Positions 19,979 through 30,203 of a stretch of DNA of 64,000 bases are shown one piece after another (within the stretch, counting starts at the first letter, position 1; the number at the start of each line of letters is the position of its first letter). Under the pieces are notes generated by a model, which saw only the letters and a list, made by a program, of their open reading frames with translations, was not told the DNA's origin and made no database searches. The stretch is from contig PBOG01000170.1 of assembly GCA_002724245.1 (NCBI GenBank), forward strand, positions 59,589-123,588, given 5' to 3'. Both the position numbers and the translations under genes were made by a program. Source of the stretch: Planctomycetaceae bacterium (GTDB lineage: Bacteria > Planctomycetota > Planctomycetia > Pirellulales > Pirellulaceae).

Positions 19979-20986
19979 ATGCAAAAAACGTTTGACCTGA
20001 AACTCAAGCGAATACACGAAGACGCTGCCTGTCGTGACTTCATCCTGGCAGACGCCAAGGACGGCGACATGGGATTCGGTGTCGCCGCTCCTGGCCCAGC
20101 GCCCGGAACAGCTTCATCGGAGGAGCGTTTTCGATCCCTGAACGATTATCGACAGTCCATGCGAGACATCGTCAAACAAGGTCTCGTGGACATTATGCTG
20201 ATGAGCGTGAGTACCAGCGAACAACTCGCGATTCATGAACGCCTCTTTGAAGAAAGTGGGGTGACACCCGCAATTCGTGCTAACGATACGACTGATATTT
20301 GGCTGGGCCTCAGTGGGACTTACACCGAGCAACCCTCTCTGCCATTTCGTACGACAACCATCGAACACGCGCAGTGCGGCCAATTGTCCGCTACCCCTGA
20401 GACGCGAACACAAGGTGCCAACCTGGGACTCTATTCAATCACCTTTAATCACGACGCGGCGTTAGATCGTCAAGCTCTGGAAGCCTATCGCGCATTCCGC
20501 ATCGAAGCCGAATCCAAGAATTTCCACCATTTCCTGGAAGTATTCGCTCCCAATGCACCGCAGCGACCAATCGAAGACACCGCGCGCTTTGTCAATGACT
20601 GCATCGCACGATCTCTCGCCGGGGTTCCATCTGCCAGCCGGCCAAAATTCCTGAAAATGCCCTACTTCGGTCCTCGCGCCATGGAACAGCTTGTGCATTA
20701 TGACCCCAGCCTGGTGGTGGGAATTCTGGGAGGTTCATCCGGCACGACCCACGATGCTTTTCGGATGCTCTGGGAAGCCAAGAAATACGGGGCGCGGGCC
20801 GCGCTGTTTGGCCGCAAAATCAATCATTCCGAACATCAACTGACATTCGTAAAGTTGTTGCGGGGCATCGCCGACGACGAACTGGAACCCGCCGAGGCAG
20901 TTCGCATCTACCACGACGAGCTCAGCCAGTTAAAAATCGCTCCGCACCGTTCCCTGGAAGATGATCTGGTGTTGACGCAACTTTAG
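19979..20986 (+). CDS. Aldolase-like TIM-barrel protein of unknown substrate
   Basis: 335 residues, ATG at 19979. The sequence has the alternating pattern of a (beta/alpha)8 barrel: VDIMLMSVST, then FLKMPYFG with a lysine where class I aldolases form a Schiff base, then LVVGILGGSSGTTHDAF (a glycine-rich phosphate-binding loop) and AALFGRKI. This is the layout of the DeoC/LacD/fructose-bisphosphate aldolase class I superfamily. I cannot name a subfamily. The start of the divergent PfkB kinase is 152 nt away, which supports a joint role in sugar breakdown. It has no signal peptide and is therefore cytoplasmic. Confidence 0.7.
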   Translation: MQKTFDLKLKRIHEDAACRDFILADAKDGDMGFGVAAPGPAPGTASSEERFRSLNDYRQSMRDIVKQGLVDIMLMSVSTSEQLAIHERLFEESGVTPAIRANDTTDIWLGLSGTYTEQPSLPFRTTTIEHAQCGQLSATPETRTQGANLGLYSITFNHDAALDRQALEAYRAFRIEAESKNFHHFLEVFAPNAPQRPIEDTARFVNDCIARSLAGVPSASRPKFLKMPYFGPRAMEQLVHYDPSLVVGILGGSSGTTHDAFRMLWEAKKYGARAALFGRKINHSEHQLTFVKLLRGIADDELEPAEAVRIYHDELSQLKIAPHRSLEDDLVLTQL

Positions 20987-21235
20987 TCACCGTGTTTTTC
21001 CATCCCCCCAGAGCGAACTAACAAGCGAGCAGAAAGGGTCGCTGGAGCAGCTGTTACCTGCACGGAACAACGCACTGCAATAGCGCCCCGTTTGGCAGAG
21101 CCGCGGTGCCAGCGACTTAACGCCGATGGACGAGTGGCCTCCGCATTGAGGAGCGGTTGCCAGCACTAGCGGGCAGCGTCACAATTGGGGTCAAGGTCTG
21201 AATTGACTAACTAATCAATGTAATCCCCGAGTCAC

Positions 21236-22039
21236 ATGGCGATGGCAAGTCCTTCCCGTATTACGGTTCCCGCATTTGCCGAGCGCAAGTCATCAGAGCA
21301 GAAACTCTGCATGCTGACGGCCTATGACTTTCCCACGGCACAACTCTTGGACCAATCTGGCGTCGACGCAATTCTGGTCGGGGACAGTTTGGCGAACGTC
21401 GTCCAGGGCCGCGAAACGACAATCCCTGTAACCTTGGATGAGATTATCTACCACGCAGAAATCGTTTGTCGCGCGGTCGAACATGCTTTGGTTGTGGTAG
21501 ATATGCCTTTTCTTTCCTATCACACGGGTATTGAACAAGCGATTGCCAACGCCGGTCGGATTCTCAAACAAACGGGGTGTCAGGCGGTGAAGCTCGAAGG
21601 CAACGCCGGCCAGGCCGCGATCGTCTCTTCACTAGTCGATATTGGAATCCCAGTGATGGCACACGTAGGCTTGCGTCCCCAGAGCATCCATCAAATGGGT
21701 GGATACCGAGTTCAGCGGGATCGAGAGACGCTCCTGCGTGACGCACAAGCTGCTCAGGATGCTGGTGCTTTTGCCGTAGTCCTGGAATGTTTGCCCGTCG
21801 AGGTCGCCAGGGAAATCACGGAGCAAATTCGGATTCCGACCATCGGTATTGGAGCGGGGAACGGTTGCGACGGGCAAGTTCTGGTAACACACGACATGCT
21901 CGGTTTGACCAGTGGCTACGCCCCACGATTTGTTCGGCAATTCGCCAACCTCAGGAATACTGCGAGATTGGCAATTGAAGAATACTGCCAGGAAGTCCGC
22001 ACTGGAAACTTTCCGGGCAATGAACAGTCTTACCAATAA
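21236..22039 (+). CDS. panB: 3-methyl-2-oxobutanoate hydroxymethyltransferase
   Basis: 267 residues, ATG at 21236 (a second in-frame ATG at 21242). Ketopantoate hydroxymethyltransferase transfers a hydroxymethyl group from methylene-tetrahydrofolate to 2-oxoisovalerate, the first committed step to pantothenate and CoA. Diagnostic stretches are MLTAYDFPTAQ, LVGDSLANVVQG with the Mg-binding Asp, the VKLEGNAG lysine, GHVGLRPQ-like AHVGLRPQS, and VLECLPVEVA with the catalytic Glu. Length and domain structure are normal. The 249 nt upstream are non-coding, and the gene is followed by the DUF255 protein 137 nt downstream. Confidence 0.95.
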   Translation: MAMASPSRITVPAFAERKSSEQKLCMLTAYDFPTAQLLDQSGVDAILVGDSLANVVQGRETTIPVTLDEIIYHAEIVCRAVEHALVVVDMPFLSYHTGIEQAIANAGRILKQTGCQAVKLEGNAGQAAIVSSLVDIGIPVMAHVGLRPQSIHQMGGYRVQRDRETLLRDAQAAQDAGAFAVVLECLPVEVAREITEQIRIPTIGIGAGNGCDGQVLVTHDMLGLTSGYAPRFVRQFANLRNTARLAIEEYCQEVRTGNFPGNEQSYQ

Positions 22040-22176
22040 GACTCCAACGGCGCCGCCATAGGACTTCAATCGATCTGCAGGATCGTGAGCACGTAGCCCC
22101 TGTCATCAAGGGGTACCAACGCCAGAGGGGTTCACATCCGTGATTCCTTTGCGACGATTTCCGGAGACAGAGCTGC

Positions 22177-24258
22177 ATGCCAAATCACCTGGCCGCGGAA
22201 ACCAGTCCCTACCTGCGGCAGCACCTCAATAATCCAGTCAACTGGTATCCCTGGGGAGCACCAGCACTGGAACAGTCTCGTCGTACCGATAGGCCAATCT
22301 TCCTGTCTATCGGTTACTCCGCCTGTCACTGGTGTCACGTGATGGAGGAAGAGAGTTTCGAGAATCTGGAAATTAGCCAACAACTGAACGCGCACTTTGT
22401 GTGTATCAAAGTCGATCGGGAAGAACGTCCCGACCTGGACCAGATCTACATGAACGCCGTGCAATTGCTGACGGGGCGTGGCGGCTGGCCCATGTCCGTG
22501 TTCCTGACTCCTGCACTAGAACCGTTTTTCGGTGGCACTTACTGGCCGCCCAGATCCCAACGCGGAATGCCGGGATTTAACTGTATTCTCGAAGCGATCA
22601 TCGATGCCTGGAAAAACAAGCGACCGCAGATCACCGAACAAGCACAGCATATAACCGCACACGTGCGGCAAGCCTGCCAGGTGTCAGAACCCGGTGTAGA
22701 GTTGAATTCAAATCTGGTAGCAACTGCAGCTCGCAGCCTGGAAAAGGCTTTTGATTTCACCAACGGCGGTTTTGGCAAGGCACCTAAATTTCCACGCACC
22801 ATGGACCTGCAATTGCTTCTGCGGGCCTGGCACCGTAGTGGACATACCGCCTGGAAAGACATGGTACGTCTAAGCCTCGACCGCATGGCCAGCGGTGGGA
22901 TCTACGATCATCTCGGTGGTGGATTTGCACGTTACTCAGTTGACGATCAGTGGCGCGTCCCGCACTTCGAAAAAATGCTGTACGACAACGCTTTACTAGT
23001 CAACACGTACCTGGATGGGTACCTGGCGACGGGAGACGCGAACGACGCGCGAATCGTCCATGAGACACTAACGTACGTTATGGACTACATGACCGACGAA
23101 CAAGGAGGATTCTACAGTAGCGAAGACGCGGACAGCGAGGGCGTCGAAGGGAAGTTCTATTTATGGCGGCCAGATGAAGTACACCGCATTCTCGGGTCCT
23201 ACCGTGGAGAGCGTTTTTGTCGCATCTATGATGTCACGGAAACCGGAAACTTCGAAGGGCAGAATATCCTTCAACGACATAAGACCATCGCTCAATGGGC
23301 CGACACATTGGGCATGGACCCTGTACAACTGGAAGTGGAGTTGACACAGGATCGCAAGTCGCTGCTGGCTGTCCGTGACCAAAGGACTCGGCCATCGCGC
23401 GACAACAAAATCCTGACCAGCTGGAATGGGCTGATGATCGACGCAATGGCAAGGGCCGCTGCCGTATTCGCCAACGAGCGTTACCACGGTTGCGCGAAAC
23501 GCGCAGCTGAGTTCCTGTTACACTCTGTACGACGCGCCGACGGACGCCTGCTCCATTCGTGGTGCCAAGGTGAGGCGAAATTGGATGCCTATCTCGATGA
23601 CTACAGTTATCTCATCCAGGCGTTAACAACACTCTATGAGACAACCCAAGACACGCGGTGGCTGGACGAAGCCCTGCGACTAGCGGATGTCGTTCACTTG
23701 CATTTTGTAGACACCGAAGGCGGCGGTTTCTTTTACACGTCAGACGACCATGAAACCGTAATCACCCGTAACATTGAAATCCACGACGCCAGTGTCCCCA
23801 GCAGTAACGGTATGTTGGCAACTGCGCTGCTTCGCCTGGGTGCAATCAGCGGCGAACAACGACATCTGAGAGCGACACAACAGATACTTTCATTGGCATC
23901 TGGCGTGATGACTCAAACACCACAGGCCTGTGGCCAACTGCTACTGTCAGCCGATCTAGCTTCTCATCCTTTTTATGAAATTGTGCTTGCTGGCCAGCAT
24001 GGCTCGCCAGGAATGACCACTCTGCGCACAAACCTGTGGCGACGCTTCTTTCCCAATCGAATTCTGATCTGTTACGACCCCTCCACAGCACCTGCAGCCG
24101 CACTGGAAACACTCTGCCAGGGAAAAACAACGCTGGCAGATCAAATTACTGCATACATCTGCGAAAATAACGTGTGCCAGGCACCTTGCCACGGAGAACC
24201 CGCCATTGCTGCGGCGTGGGACGAACTGGCGCCCAGTGGTACCCATGATCGATCATAG
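22177..24258 (+). CDS. DUF255 thioredoxin-domain protein (YyaL / SPATA20 family)
   Basis: 693 residues, ATG at 22177 with GGAG 11 nt upstream. The N-terminal thioredoxin-like domain (about 1-165) has the family hallmark SIGYSACHWCHVMEEESFE with a CHWC active site. NPVNWYPWG at the start and GRGGWPMSVFLTP are also invariant in the family. The rest is an alpha/alpha-toroid resembling six-hairpin glycosidases (HFEKMLYDNALL; YSSEDADSEG). Members are widespread, but no enzymatic activity is firmly established. It has no signal peptide and is cytoplasmic. Confidence 0.93.
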   Translation: MPNHLAAETSPYLRQHLNNPVNWYPWGAPALEQSRRTDRPIFLSIGYSACHWCHVMEEESFENLEISQQLNAHFVCIKVDREERPDLDQIYMNAVQLLTGRGGWPMSVFLTPALEPFFGGTYWPPRSQRGMPGFNCILEAIIDAWKNKRPQITEQAQHITAHVRQACQVSEPGVELNSNLVATAARSLEKAFDFTNGGFGKAPKFPRTMDLQLLLRAWHRSGHTAWKDMVRLSLDRMASGGIYDHLGGGFARYSVDDQWRVPHFEKMLYDNALLVNTYLDGYLATGDANDARIVHETLTYVMDYMTDEQGGFYSSEDADSEGVEGKFYLWRPDEVHRILGSYRGERFCRIYDVTETGNFEGQNILQRHKTIAQWADTLGMDPVQLEVELTQDRKSLLAVRDQRTRPSRDNKILTSWNGLMIDAMARAAAVFANERYHGCAKRAAEFLLHSVRRADGRLLHSWCQGEAKLDAYLDDYSYLIQALTTLYETTQDTRWLDEALRLADVVHLHFVDTEGGGFFYTSDDHETVITRNIEIHDASVPSSNGMLATALLRLGAISGEQRHLRATQQILSLASGVMTQTPQACGQLLLSADLASHPFYEIVLAGQHGSPGMTTLRTNLWRRFFPNRILICYDPSTAPAAALETLCQGKTTLADQITAYICENNVCQAPCHGEPAIAAAWDELAPSGTHDRS

Positions 24259-24420
24259 ATGCTGCACTGAGCACGTCACTCTGTCGCGATAGGGGTCGTT
24301 CGCGCGGTCGAATTCTGGGTGATGCCGGGTGGACGAGTCACTGCAAATCCCCACTTGTCGCTGTGCGAAAAGTGCTGACGGCTTTTGCGGTACCGGACAA
24401 ACTACTAGAATCAGCGTCCC

Positions 24421-26043
24421 ATGAATTCAGGAACACAATACGACTGCATCATTGTCGGCGGTGGCCACAACGGTCTGGTAGCTGCTGCCTATCTCGCGAA
24501 ATCCGGCAAATCGGTCTGCGTCCTCGAACGCCGCCATGTGCTTGGCGGTTGCGCGACAACGGAGGAACTCTGGCCAGGCTATCGAATTTCAACGGCTGCC
24601 TATGTCATCAGCTTGTTTCGGCCGGAAATTATGGCCGACCTCAAACTCAAACAGTATGGCTTGCGAGTGCTGCCGAGAAATCCGTCGTCTTTCACCCCAC
24701 TTTTGGACGGCCGCAGTCTACTGATGGGGCCCGACCAGGAAGCTACGTGCCGAGAAATCGCTCGTTTCAGCAAACGTGACGCAGAGGCCTATCCACGTTA
24801 TGAAACACTGCTGAAAAACGTGGCACAATGCCTGGAACCACTCTTCGACCAGACAGCACCTGACCCTCTCCCGTTACCCAAAGCGCGCCGCAAAATCAGC
24901 GTTGCCAAACGGTTGCGAGACACAAAGAAAATGTGGGAGTTGTACCAATCGATCAGCGATTTGGGAGAAGACCTTCCCGAGGCGATTAATTTACTGACCG
25001 GCGCAGCTCGGCCCTTCTTGAGTCGCTGGTTTGAATCCGAAGTCTTGCGTGCCACACTGGCAACCGATGCCATTATCGGTGCCTTTGCGTCCCCCTCGTA
25101 CCCGGGCACCGGCTCTGTATTATTGCACCACGTAATGGGCGAAGCTGGCGGCGAGCGGGGAATCTGGGGCTATGTACAGGGCGGCATGGGAGGCCTGGCA
25201 GACGCGTTAGAGAAAGCCTGTCTGGGATTGGGTGTTGAAATCAGGCGTGAAGCAGAAGTCGCGCAGATTTTCTGTGAAAAGGGACGTGTACAAGGTGTCG
25301 CGTTAGCAGATAAACGTGTGCTGACCGCCCCTGTAGTAGCCTCAAATCTGGACGCCCACGTCACCTTTGAGCGACTTATCGCAGCACATGAACTGCCCGA
25401 CGACTTTCGTCATAGTGTGGCACGCATCGATTACTCTTCAGCTTCGGCGAAGATCAACATCGCGCTCAGTGAGCTACCTGACTTTACCGCCGCACCCGGA
25501 ACCGAGGTGCAGCCGCACCACCGGGGCACAATCCACATCGCTCCAACCCTGGACTATATCGAACGAGCCTTTGACGATGCCAAGTACGGGTGGCCCAGCA
25601 CCGAACCTGTACTTGAAATCACATTACCATCTGCCGTCGATTCCACCGTAGCCCCGCCGGGCAAACACGTCATGTCGATGTTCGTTCAATACGCGCCTTA
25701 CGAACTCGATCGGCAACACTGGGATGATATCAAAGAGGATTTTGCCGATCGTTGTATCGATTTACTGGCGCGGTATGCGCCAAATCTTCCAGAGGCAATC
25801 GAACACCGTCAGGTATTGAGTCCACTCGACCTGGAGCGCACATTCGGCCTCACCGGTGGCAACATCATGCAAGGAGCCATGCCGCTCGATCAATTATTTT
25901 GGATGAGGCCCGTACCTGGATGGGCCGACCATCGGACACCTGTCAGAGGACTGTACTTGTGCGGAGCTGCCAGCCATCCCGGAGGTGGTGTCATGGGTAG
26001 CTGTGGGCGGAACGCGGCCAGGGAAATCCTGCGCGACGAGTAA
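24421..26043 (+). CDS. FAD-dependent oxidoreductase, phytoene-desaturase/PYROXD2-like
   Basis: 540 residues, ATG at 24421. Rossmann FAD-binding motif IIVGGGHNGLVAAAYLAKSGKSV at about 10-32 followed by the LERRHVLGG arginine loop. The C-terminal FAD contact is CGAASHPGGGVMGSCGRNAA, the pattern of the NAD(P)/FAD-dependent oxidoreductases related to CrtI and to eukaryotic PYROXD2. No other carotenoid genes stand nearby, so carotenoid desaturation is unlikely to be provable from context. The stop codon ends at 26043 and the convergent AddB-like gene's stop begins at 26045, leaving one base between them. Confidence 0.88.
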   Translation: MNSGTQYDCIIVGGGHNGLVAAAYLAKSGKSVCVLERRHVLGGCATTEELWPGYRISTAAYVISLFRPEIMADLKLKQYGLRVLPRNPSSFTPLLDGRSLLMGPDQEATCREIARFSKRDAEAYPRYETLLKNVAQCLEPLFDQTAPDPLPLPKARRKISVAKRLRDTKKMWELYQSISDLGEDLPEAINLLTGAARPFLSRWFESEVLRATLATDAIIGAFASPSYPGTGSVLLHHVMGEAGGERGIWGYVQGGMGGLADALEKACLGLGVEIRREAEVAQIFCEKGRVQGVALADKRVLTAPVVASNLDAHVTFERLIAAHELPDDFRHSVARIDYSSASAKINIALSELPDFTAAPGTEVQPHHRGTIHIAPTLDYIERAFDDAKYGWPSTEPVLEITLPSAVDSTVAPPGKHVMSMFVQYAPYELDRQHWDDIKEDFADRCIDLLARYAPNLPEAIEHRQVLSPLDLERTFGLTGGNIMQGAMPLDQLFWMRPVPGWADHRTPVRGLYLCGAASHPGGGVMGSCGRNAAREILRDE

Positions 26044-26044
26044 G

Positions 26045-28867
26045 TCACTCCGTCAGACCGGCAGATGGCGACAGTGAGCCACCGCAGATCTCTGGAAATT
26101 CATCGTAACCTGGCATTCCGTCAGAGGGTGGCCAGAACGCTTCATCGCGCACCTTGCGTATTATGTCGTGGGCGACGTGATACGCCTCGTTTAGTTCGGC
26201 CTCAGACCATTCTGCCAACGAAAAACTGGCTGTCGACGTGTCTTTCGGCAACAGAATAAAACCCAACTGCACCGGGTCGTTAAACCCAAGACTGCTGGCC
26301 AGATACCGGTACAAGGGCAACTGCAAATCGACCCACTGTCCGGCTTGTCGGTGCGTGCGATCAGGGTTCAGTGCGCGATCGCCCGACTTGTAGTCAAAAA
26401 CAATGCGTTGCCCCGTTTCCACATGTACGTCAACTCGATCAATACGCCCCAACAAACCAAATCCCTGGCCATCCACTTCAATGGAAGAGACCAGCTTGTC
26501 TTGGGGCGACTCGACATAGTCAATCCGCCACCCCTTGGCAGCCCAGGCCGCCTGCTGAGGCGCAAATGCGCGCAATCGAACTCGCATCTGTTCCAATTGG
26601 ACATTAACCGCAGCGCGCGTGTTCCGCCCAAAACGCTCTCCCCAAATTTCCTCCAGTGCTCCCTCAAGCATTTCTTGTATCGCCTTGGCATCCATCGAGT
26701 CACGGCTGGAAGAAGTCCCAAAACGGCGCAACACTTCATGCAATAATGTGCCAAAGGCAGCAGCACCTAATTCCTCGGAACAATCGTCCAACGACGTCAG
26801 TCCGAGTACGTGCCGCAGGTAAAACCTGTAGGGACACGTCAAATACGAGCGGAATGCGGTCACTGGTAATGCCTGAATGGGTTCAGATAACGGGGCCGGA
26901 TGAGGTACCTGATAAATCGAAACAATACTATCCGCTGGTGGACACAACCGTCCGTCAATGCGTTTCGGCTCGGTTTCCTGAAAACAGACCAGGGTACGTT
27001 GTGCGATCTGGTCGTCGTCTACTGCAAATAACAAACGGCTAGGCAGTAATGGATCAGAGGTCGCGGTTCGCCGTCCCAGCACCACAAACAACTCTTCGCG
27101 GACCGCCTGCAGTAAGCTGATCGCATAAGCATCTCGCGCATATCTTTGTGTATTGTCGACCAGTCCCAAACGCTGCCGAAGCGAATTGGGGAGAAAGAGG
27201 TCTGAATTGACCGACTCAGGCACATTCCCTTCATTCACTCCCGCAATGACCAGCACAGGAGCATCGTCCATGGGCAATTCCAGCCAACCCAGCATTTCGA
27301 CGACTGCGGATTCTGCACTGGAAGAAACGATCGACGACCCGACAGATTCCAGCACCCACGTAATTGCTTGATCGGCAGATACCTCGAGTGCTAACTCGCG
27401 CGGAACCTCATCCAGAGCAAGGCAAGCGTCACGCAATGATTCGCAAGCCTGGAGCTTCATTCGGTCACTAGTGAGCTGCCGATCGAAAGCACAATCCGCA
27501 TAAATCGACGCCAGTAAATCCAGCAGCACTTCTGCCCAGCTGTGCACACTTCGTGATTTTCGTAACGGATTCAACAAAGACTCCGTCAAGCACCAGACTA
27601 AATCCAGCTCGGAGAGGGAGTCAGCAGCGACACCGGGCATCGCAGCTGCGCCAGGTTTACGATCTGCGCGACCTGACGCAGAGGCGTGTTGTGGCGGAAC
27701 AAATTCATAAGGAAGCTGTTCCTCGTAAAATCGGTCCAACAGGGAAAGCCAATCGCCAGTGGCCCCCTGTGCTGATAACCAGTCGAACAGATCTGGGTGG
27801 CGCACCAGTGCTGCGTAGTCCTGAAACCTGCGGCTTGCCAGATAATTCGAAAAAGCCTCTAGCAATCGGTACGGCGAAGATTCAGACAAGGGTCCACCCG
27901 GTCCCCAGCGCGCCGCAACGCCGCACCGTTGCAATTGTCGTTGGACAGGCTGAACAAGCTGTTCGTCCGCCAGACCTATCGTTAATTCGTCGGCTCGGTA
28001 ACGCCCCTGTAAACGCGACACACAGTTAGCAATACAAGTCGCTTGATCCGCAGGACCACCGACAACATGAATACGATCTTCCGCAATCGGAATCCTCACA
28101 TTGGACCATGGATCAGGCAACAAGCAGCCGTCGCCAGCAAAACGGTCTGCCCAACATTCGGGCGCAAAGACCAATGCCGTTACCTGCTGCCCCACCTGCT
28201 CCAACATTGCCCTGGTGGTCCGATTGATATCAACTGTACCAACCAGAAAAAGCGTTTGGTCAAGACGGCATTCACCTTCACGAATAGCGACAAGCCGCGC
28301 CGTCTGCCGGTCCCACAAATCCAGCTCATCAAGCAATCGATGAAATCGATCCTGGACCTCGACCAGCGCTTCCCAACGTGCGGATTCACGGTGACTGGAG
28401 GCACCAGCCAACTGGCGTGCGACAGCCGCAAAATCCAGCTGTTCACCAGCCAATTCAACATGCTGGCAGCGCAACATTTCCGCAAGCTGCTGCCAGCTTG
28501 AATGATCCTCTACGTCCGGAGCGTGCGGCATAATCCGGCCGCGAACTTCATCAGGTGTCTGCAATAGTGCGTTTGTCCAGACCAACCGTTGTACGAGTTC
28601 ACTGGCAAAAGGTCGCTGGGGTTCATATAAACGCTCGGGCAATCGCCCCACTGTTTCGATCACCGGAAGCAGCAACGTCAGCTGGCGTTCGGTGGCCTCG
28701 TCGACCAAAAGTTCAACCAAACGTCTGCCTGCACGGCGCCCGGGAACCACGACGACAACCTGGGACAAATCGGCCTGGTCGCCACGCGTGAAATAGTCGA
28801 GAAGGCAGGACGTCGCCGATACCAGAACCGGACGGTCTATCCCCAAAAACTTCCGTGTCACAGGCAT
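26045..28867 (-). CDS. AddB-like PD-(D/E)xK nuclease protein
   Basis: 940 residues, ATG at 28867. The N-terminus VVVVPGRRAGRRLVELLVD resembles the AddB type of RecB-like repair subunits in which the Walker A motif is lost. The C-terminal nuclease domain (about 660-930) shows CPYRFYLRHVLGL, then GRIDRVDV and IVFDYKSG, i.e. the D...DxK pattern of the RecB/Cas4-like nuclease, followed by LQLPLYRYL. The role is DNA end resection in double-strand-break repair together with an AddA helicase-nuclease. No addA is present in the window. The single cysteine of the CPYRFY motif is seen, but I did not identify a full set of iron-sulfur cysteines. Confidence 0.82.
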   Translation of the reverse strand: MPVTRKFLGIDRPVLVSATSCLLDYFTRGDQADLSQVVVVVPGRRAGRRLVELLVDEATERQLTLLLPVIETVGRLPERLYEPQRPFASELVQRLVWTNALLQTPDEVRGRIMPHAPDVEDHSSWQQLAEMLRCQHVELAGEQLDFAAVARQLAGASSHRESARWEALVEVQDRFHRLLDELDLWDRQTARLVAIREGECRLDQTLFLVGTVDINRTTRAMLEQVGQQVTALVFAPECWADRFAGDGCLLPDPWSNVRIPIAEDRIHVVGGPADQATCIANCVSRLQGRYRADELTIGLADEQLVQPVQRQLQRCGVAARWGPGGPLSESSPYRLLEAFSNYLASRRFQDYAALVRHPDLFDWLSAQGATGDWLSLLDRFYEEQLPYEFVPPQHASASGRADRKPGAAAMPGVAADSLSELDLVWCLTESLLNPLRKSRSVHSWAEVLLDLLASIYADCAFDRQLTSDRMKLQACESLRDACLALDEVPRELALEVSADQAITWVLESVGSSIVSSSAESAVVEMLGWLELPMDDAPVLVIAGVNEGNVPESVNSDLFLPNSLRQRLGLVDNTQRYARDAYAISLLQAVREELFVVLGRRTATSDPLLPSRLLFAVDDDQIAQRTLVCFQETEPKRIDGRLCPPADSIVSIYQVPHPAPLSEPIQALPVTAFRSYLTCPYRFYLRHVLGLTSLDDCSEELGAAAFGTLLHEVLRRFGTSSSRDSMDAKAIQEMLEGALEEIWGERFGRNTRAAVNVQLEQMRVRLRAFAPQQAAWAAKGWRIDYVESPQDKLVSSIEVDGQGFGLLGRIDRVDVHVETGQRIVFDYKSGDRALNPDRTHRQAGQWVDLQLPLYRYLASSLGFNDPVQLGFILLPKDTSTASFSLAEWSEAELNEAYHVAHDIIRKVRDEAFWPPSDGMPGYDEFPEICGGSLSPSAGLTE

Positions 28868-29012
28868 GTCAGCATGCTTTCCTGCCAGGGCGGTAATTCA
28901 ACGCGAAACTGGCCAGCTATTGGCCAACTCCCTATCTCCTTTCTGCCCTGATGCGTCTCCCGGCATTTATCCCCTCTCGCTGTCCTCAAGAGTGGGAATG
29001 CTCAAATGCCAC

Positions 29013-29492
29013 CTAGAAATCGTATTTGATCTCCAAGACTTCGAGATTGAGCTCACCTTTGGGAATTGCGATCTTCGCCTTATCTCCGACCTTTTTTCCC
29101 AGCAGTCCCTGACCAATCGGACTGGTAATCAGATACTTGCCAAGGTCGTAATCCTCATCGCCGGACCCCACCAATGTAAACTCCTCTTCATCATCGATAT
29201 CCAGGTCTTTGACCAGGACAGTGGCACCTAGCGCGACTTCGTCGCGGGGGACCTGGGTTGGGTCGATAATCTGAGCGCGTACTAGCTGTGTTTTCAGTTG
29301 ATTGATCTTTGCCTGCAGCAAGCCCATCGCCTCTCGCTGGGCGTGGTATTCCGCGTTTTCTTTCAAGTCACCTTCGTCGCGGGCAGCTGCGATTTTCTCT
29401 GCGATCTTTGGCACCTCATCCTGTTCCATCCTCTTGACTTCAGCCTTTTTTCTGTCGTAGGCATCACGTGTCATGGGAACATAATCAGACAT
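29013..29492 (-). CDS. greA: Transcription elongation factor GreA
   Basis: 159 residues, ATG at 29492 with GGAG 8 nt upstream. N-terminal coiled coil with the acidic tip AARDEGDLKENAEYHAQREA, which enters the RNA polymerase secondary channel and stimulates cleavage of backtracked RNA. The C-terminal FKBP-like domain ends with the usual SPIGQGLLGKKVGDKAKI. Normal length. It is followed on the same strand by the AddB-like gene's upstream region and preceded by an FKBP gene transcribed the same way, but 200 nt apart, so probably it has its own promoter. Confidence 0.97.
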   Translation of the reverse strand: MSDYVPMTRDAYDRKKAEVKRMEQDEVPKIAEKIAAARDEGDLKENAEYHAQREAMGLLQAKINQLKTQLVRAQIIDPTQVPRDEVALGATVLVKDLDIDDEEEFTLVGSGDEDYDLGKYLITSPIGQGLLGKKVGDKAKIAIPKGELNLEVLEIKYDF

Positions 29493-29693
29493 AGAGACTC
29501 TCCTGCAGTCATCAATAAAGCAACAGCACTATGCAAAAACCGTCAACTGAAGACAAACTCTGCTATCTTCTCAACGGTGGCCGAAGAAAAATTCTAGCAT
29601 GGTTGTCAATCCAGCCAACCCGCAAACGCCACCTTGCCCCAACAGATGTGCACAGCTCTCTGACTCGAACAGAACTGTTGAAACTCTGCGGCA

Positions 29694-30203
29694 TCACTTC
29701 ACATCGATCAACTCGATTCGATAACGCAAAACCGCATTGGGGGGAATAGAAAAATCCACAAATCCTGCGTCTCCGTACGCCAGCTTCGGTGGAATTTCCA
29801 GTTCAATCAAACCGCCGCGACCGACTAACTGCAAACCCTCTTGCCAGCCTTGAATGGTTTTACCCAGCGCAACTTGCTGAGGCTTGCCGCCTTCATACGA
29901 GTTAACAAACACGGTCCCATCGGACAGGCGTCCGCGATAGTGAACTACCACGATGCCTGCTACGGTTGGCCTGATCTGGTCGGATTTGCGAAGAATCCGG
30001 TACTGCAATCCCGTGGCTGTGGTGGAAAACTCTTTGGGCGCATCTGCGTCCACCAGGTTCGGACCAAACCGCAGAGGCGCCACAGGCGCGGTTGCCTGTG
30101 GCTGACAGCCACAGCAGGCGATCAACACACAGCCCCAAAAGCGCAACCTGGAGTCCCGGACAAGAACCAGAGTAGACCACGGCTTACCGAACTGTTTCTT
30201 CAT
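29694..30203 (-). CDS. FKBP-type peptidyl-prolyl isomerase, predicted lipoprotein
   Basis: 169 residues from ATG 30203. The N-terminus has basic residues, a hydrophobic run and a lipobox-like LIAC at about 28-31, so the protein is probably lipid-anchored. The FKBP domain follows (VVVHYRGRLSDGTVF, IQGWQEGLQLVGRGG, IPPNAVLRYRIELI). The usual active-site Asp of the FDSSY motif is Asn here (FVNSY), which may lower affinity or activity. It would isomerise prolines in the periplasm. The frame can be extended upstream to 30308, but this would bury the lipobox. Confidence 0.87.
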   Translation of the reverse strand: MKKQFGKPWSTLVLVRDSRLRFWGCVLIACCGCQPQATAPVAPLRFGPNLVDADAPKEFSTTATGLQYRILRKSDQIRPTVAGIVVVHYRGRLSDGTVFVNSYEGGKPQQVALGKTIQGWQEGLQLVGRGGLIELEIPPKLAYGDAGFVDFSIPPNAVLRYRIELIDVK

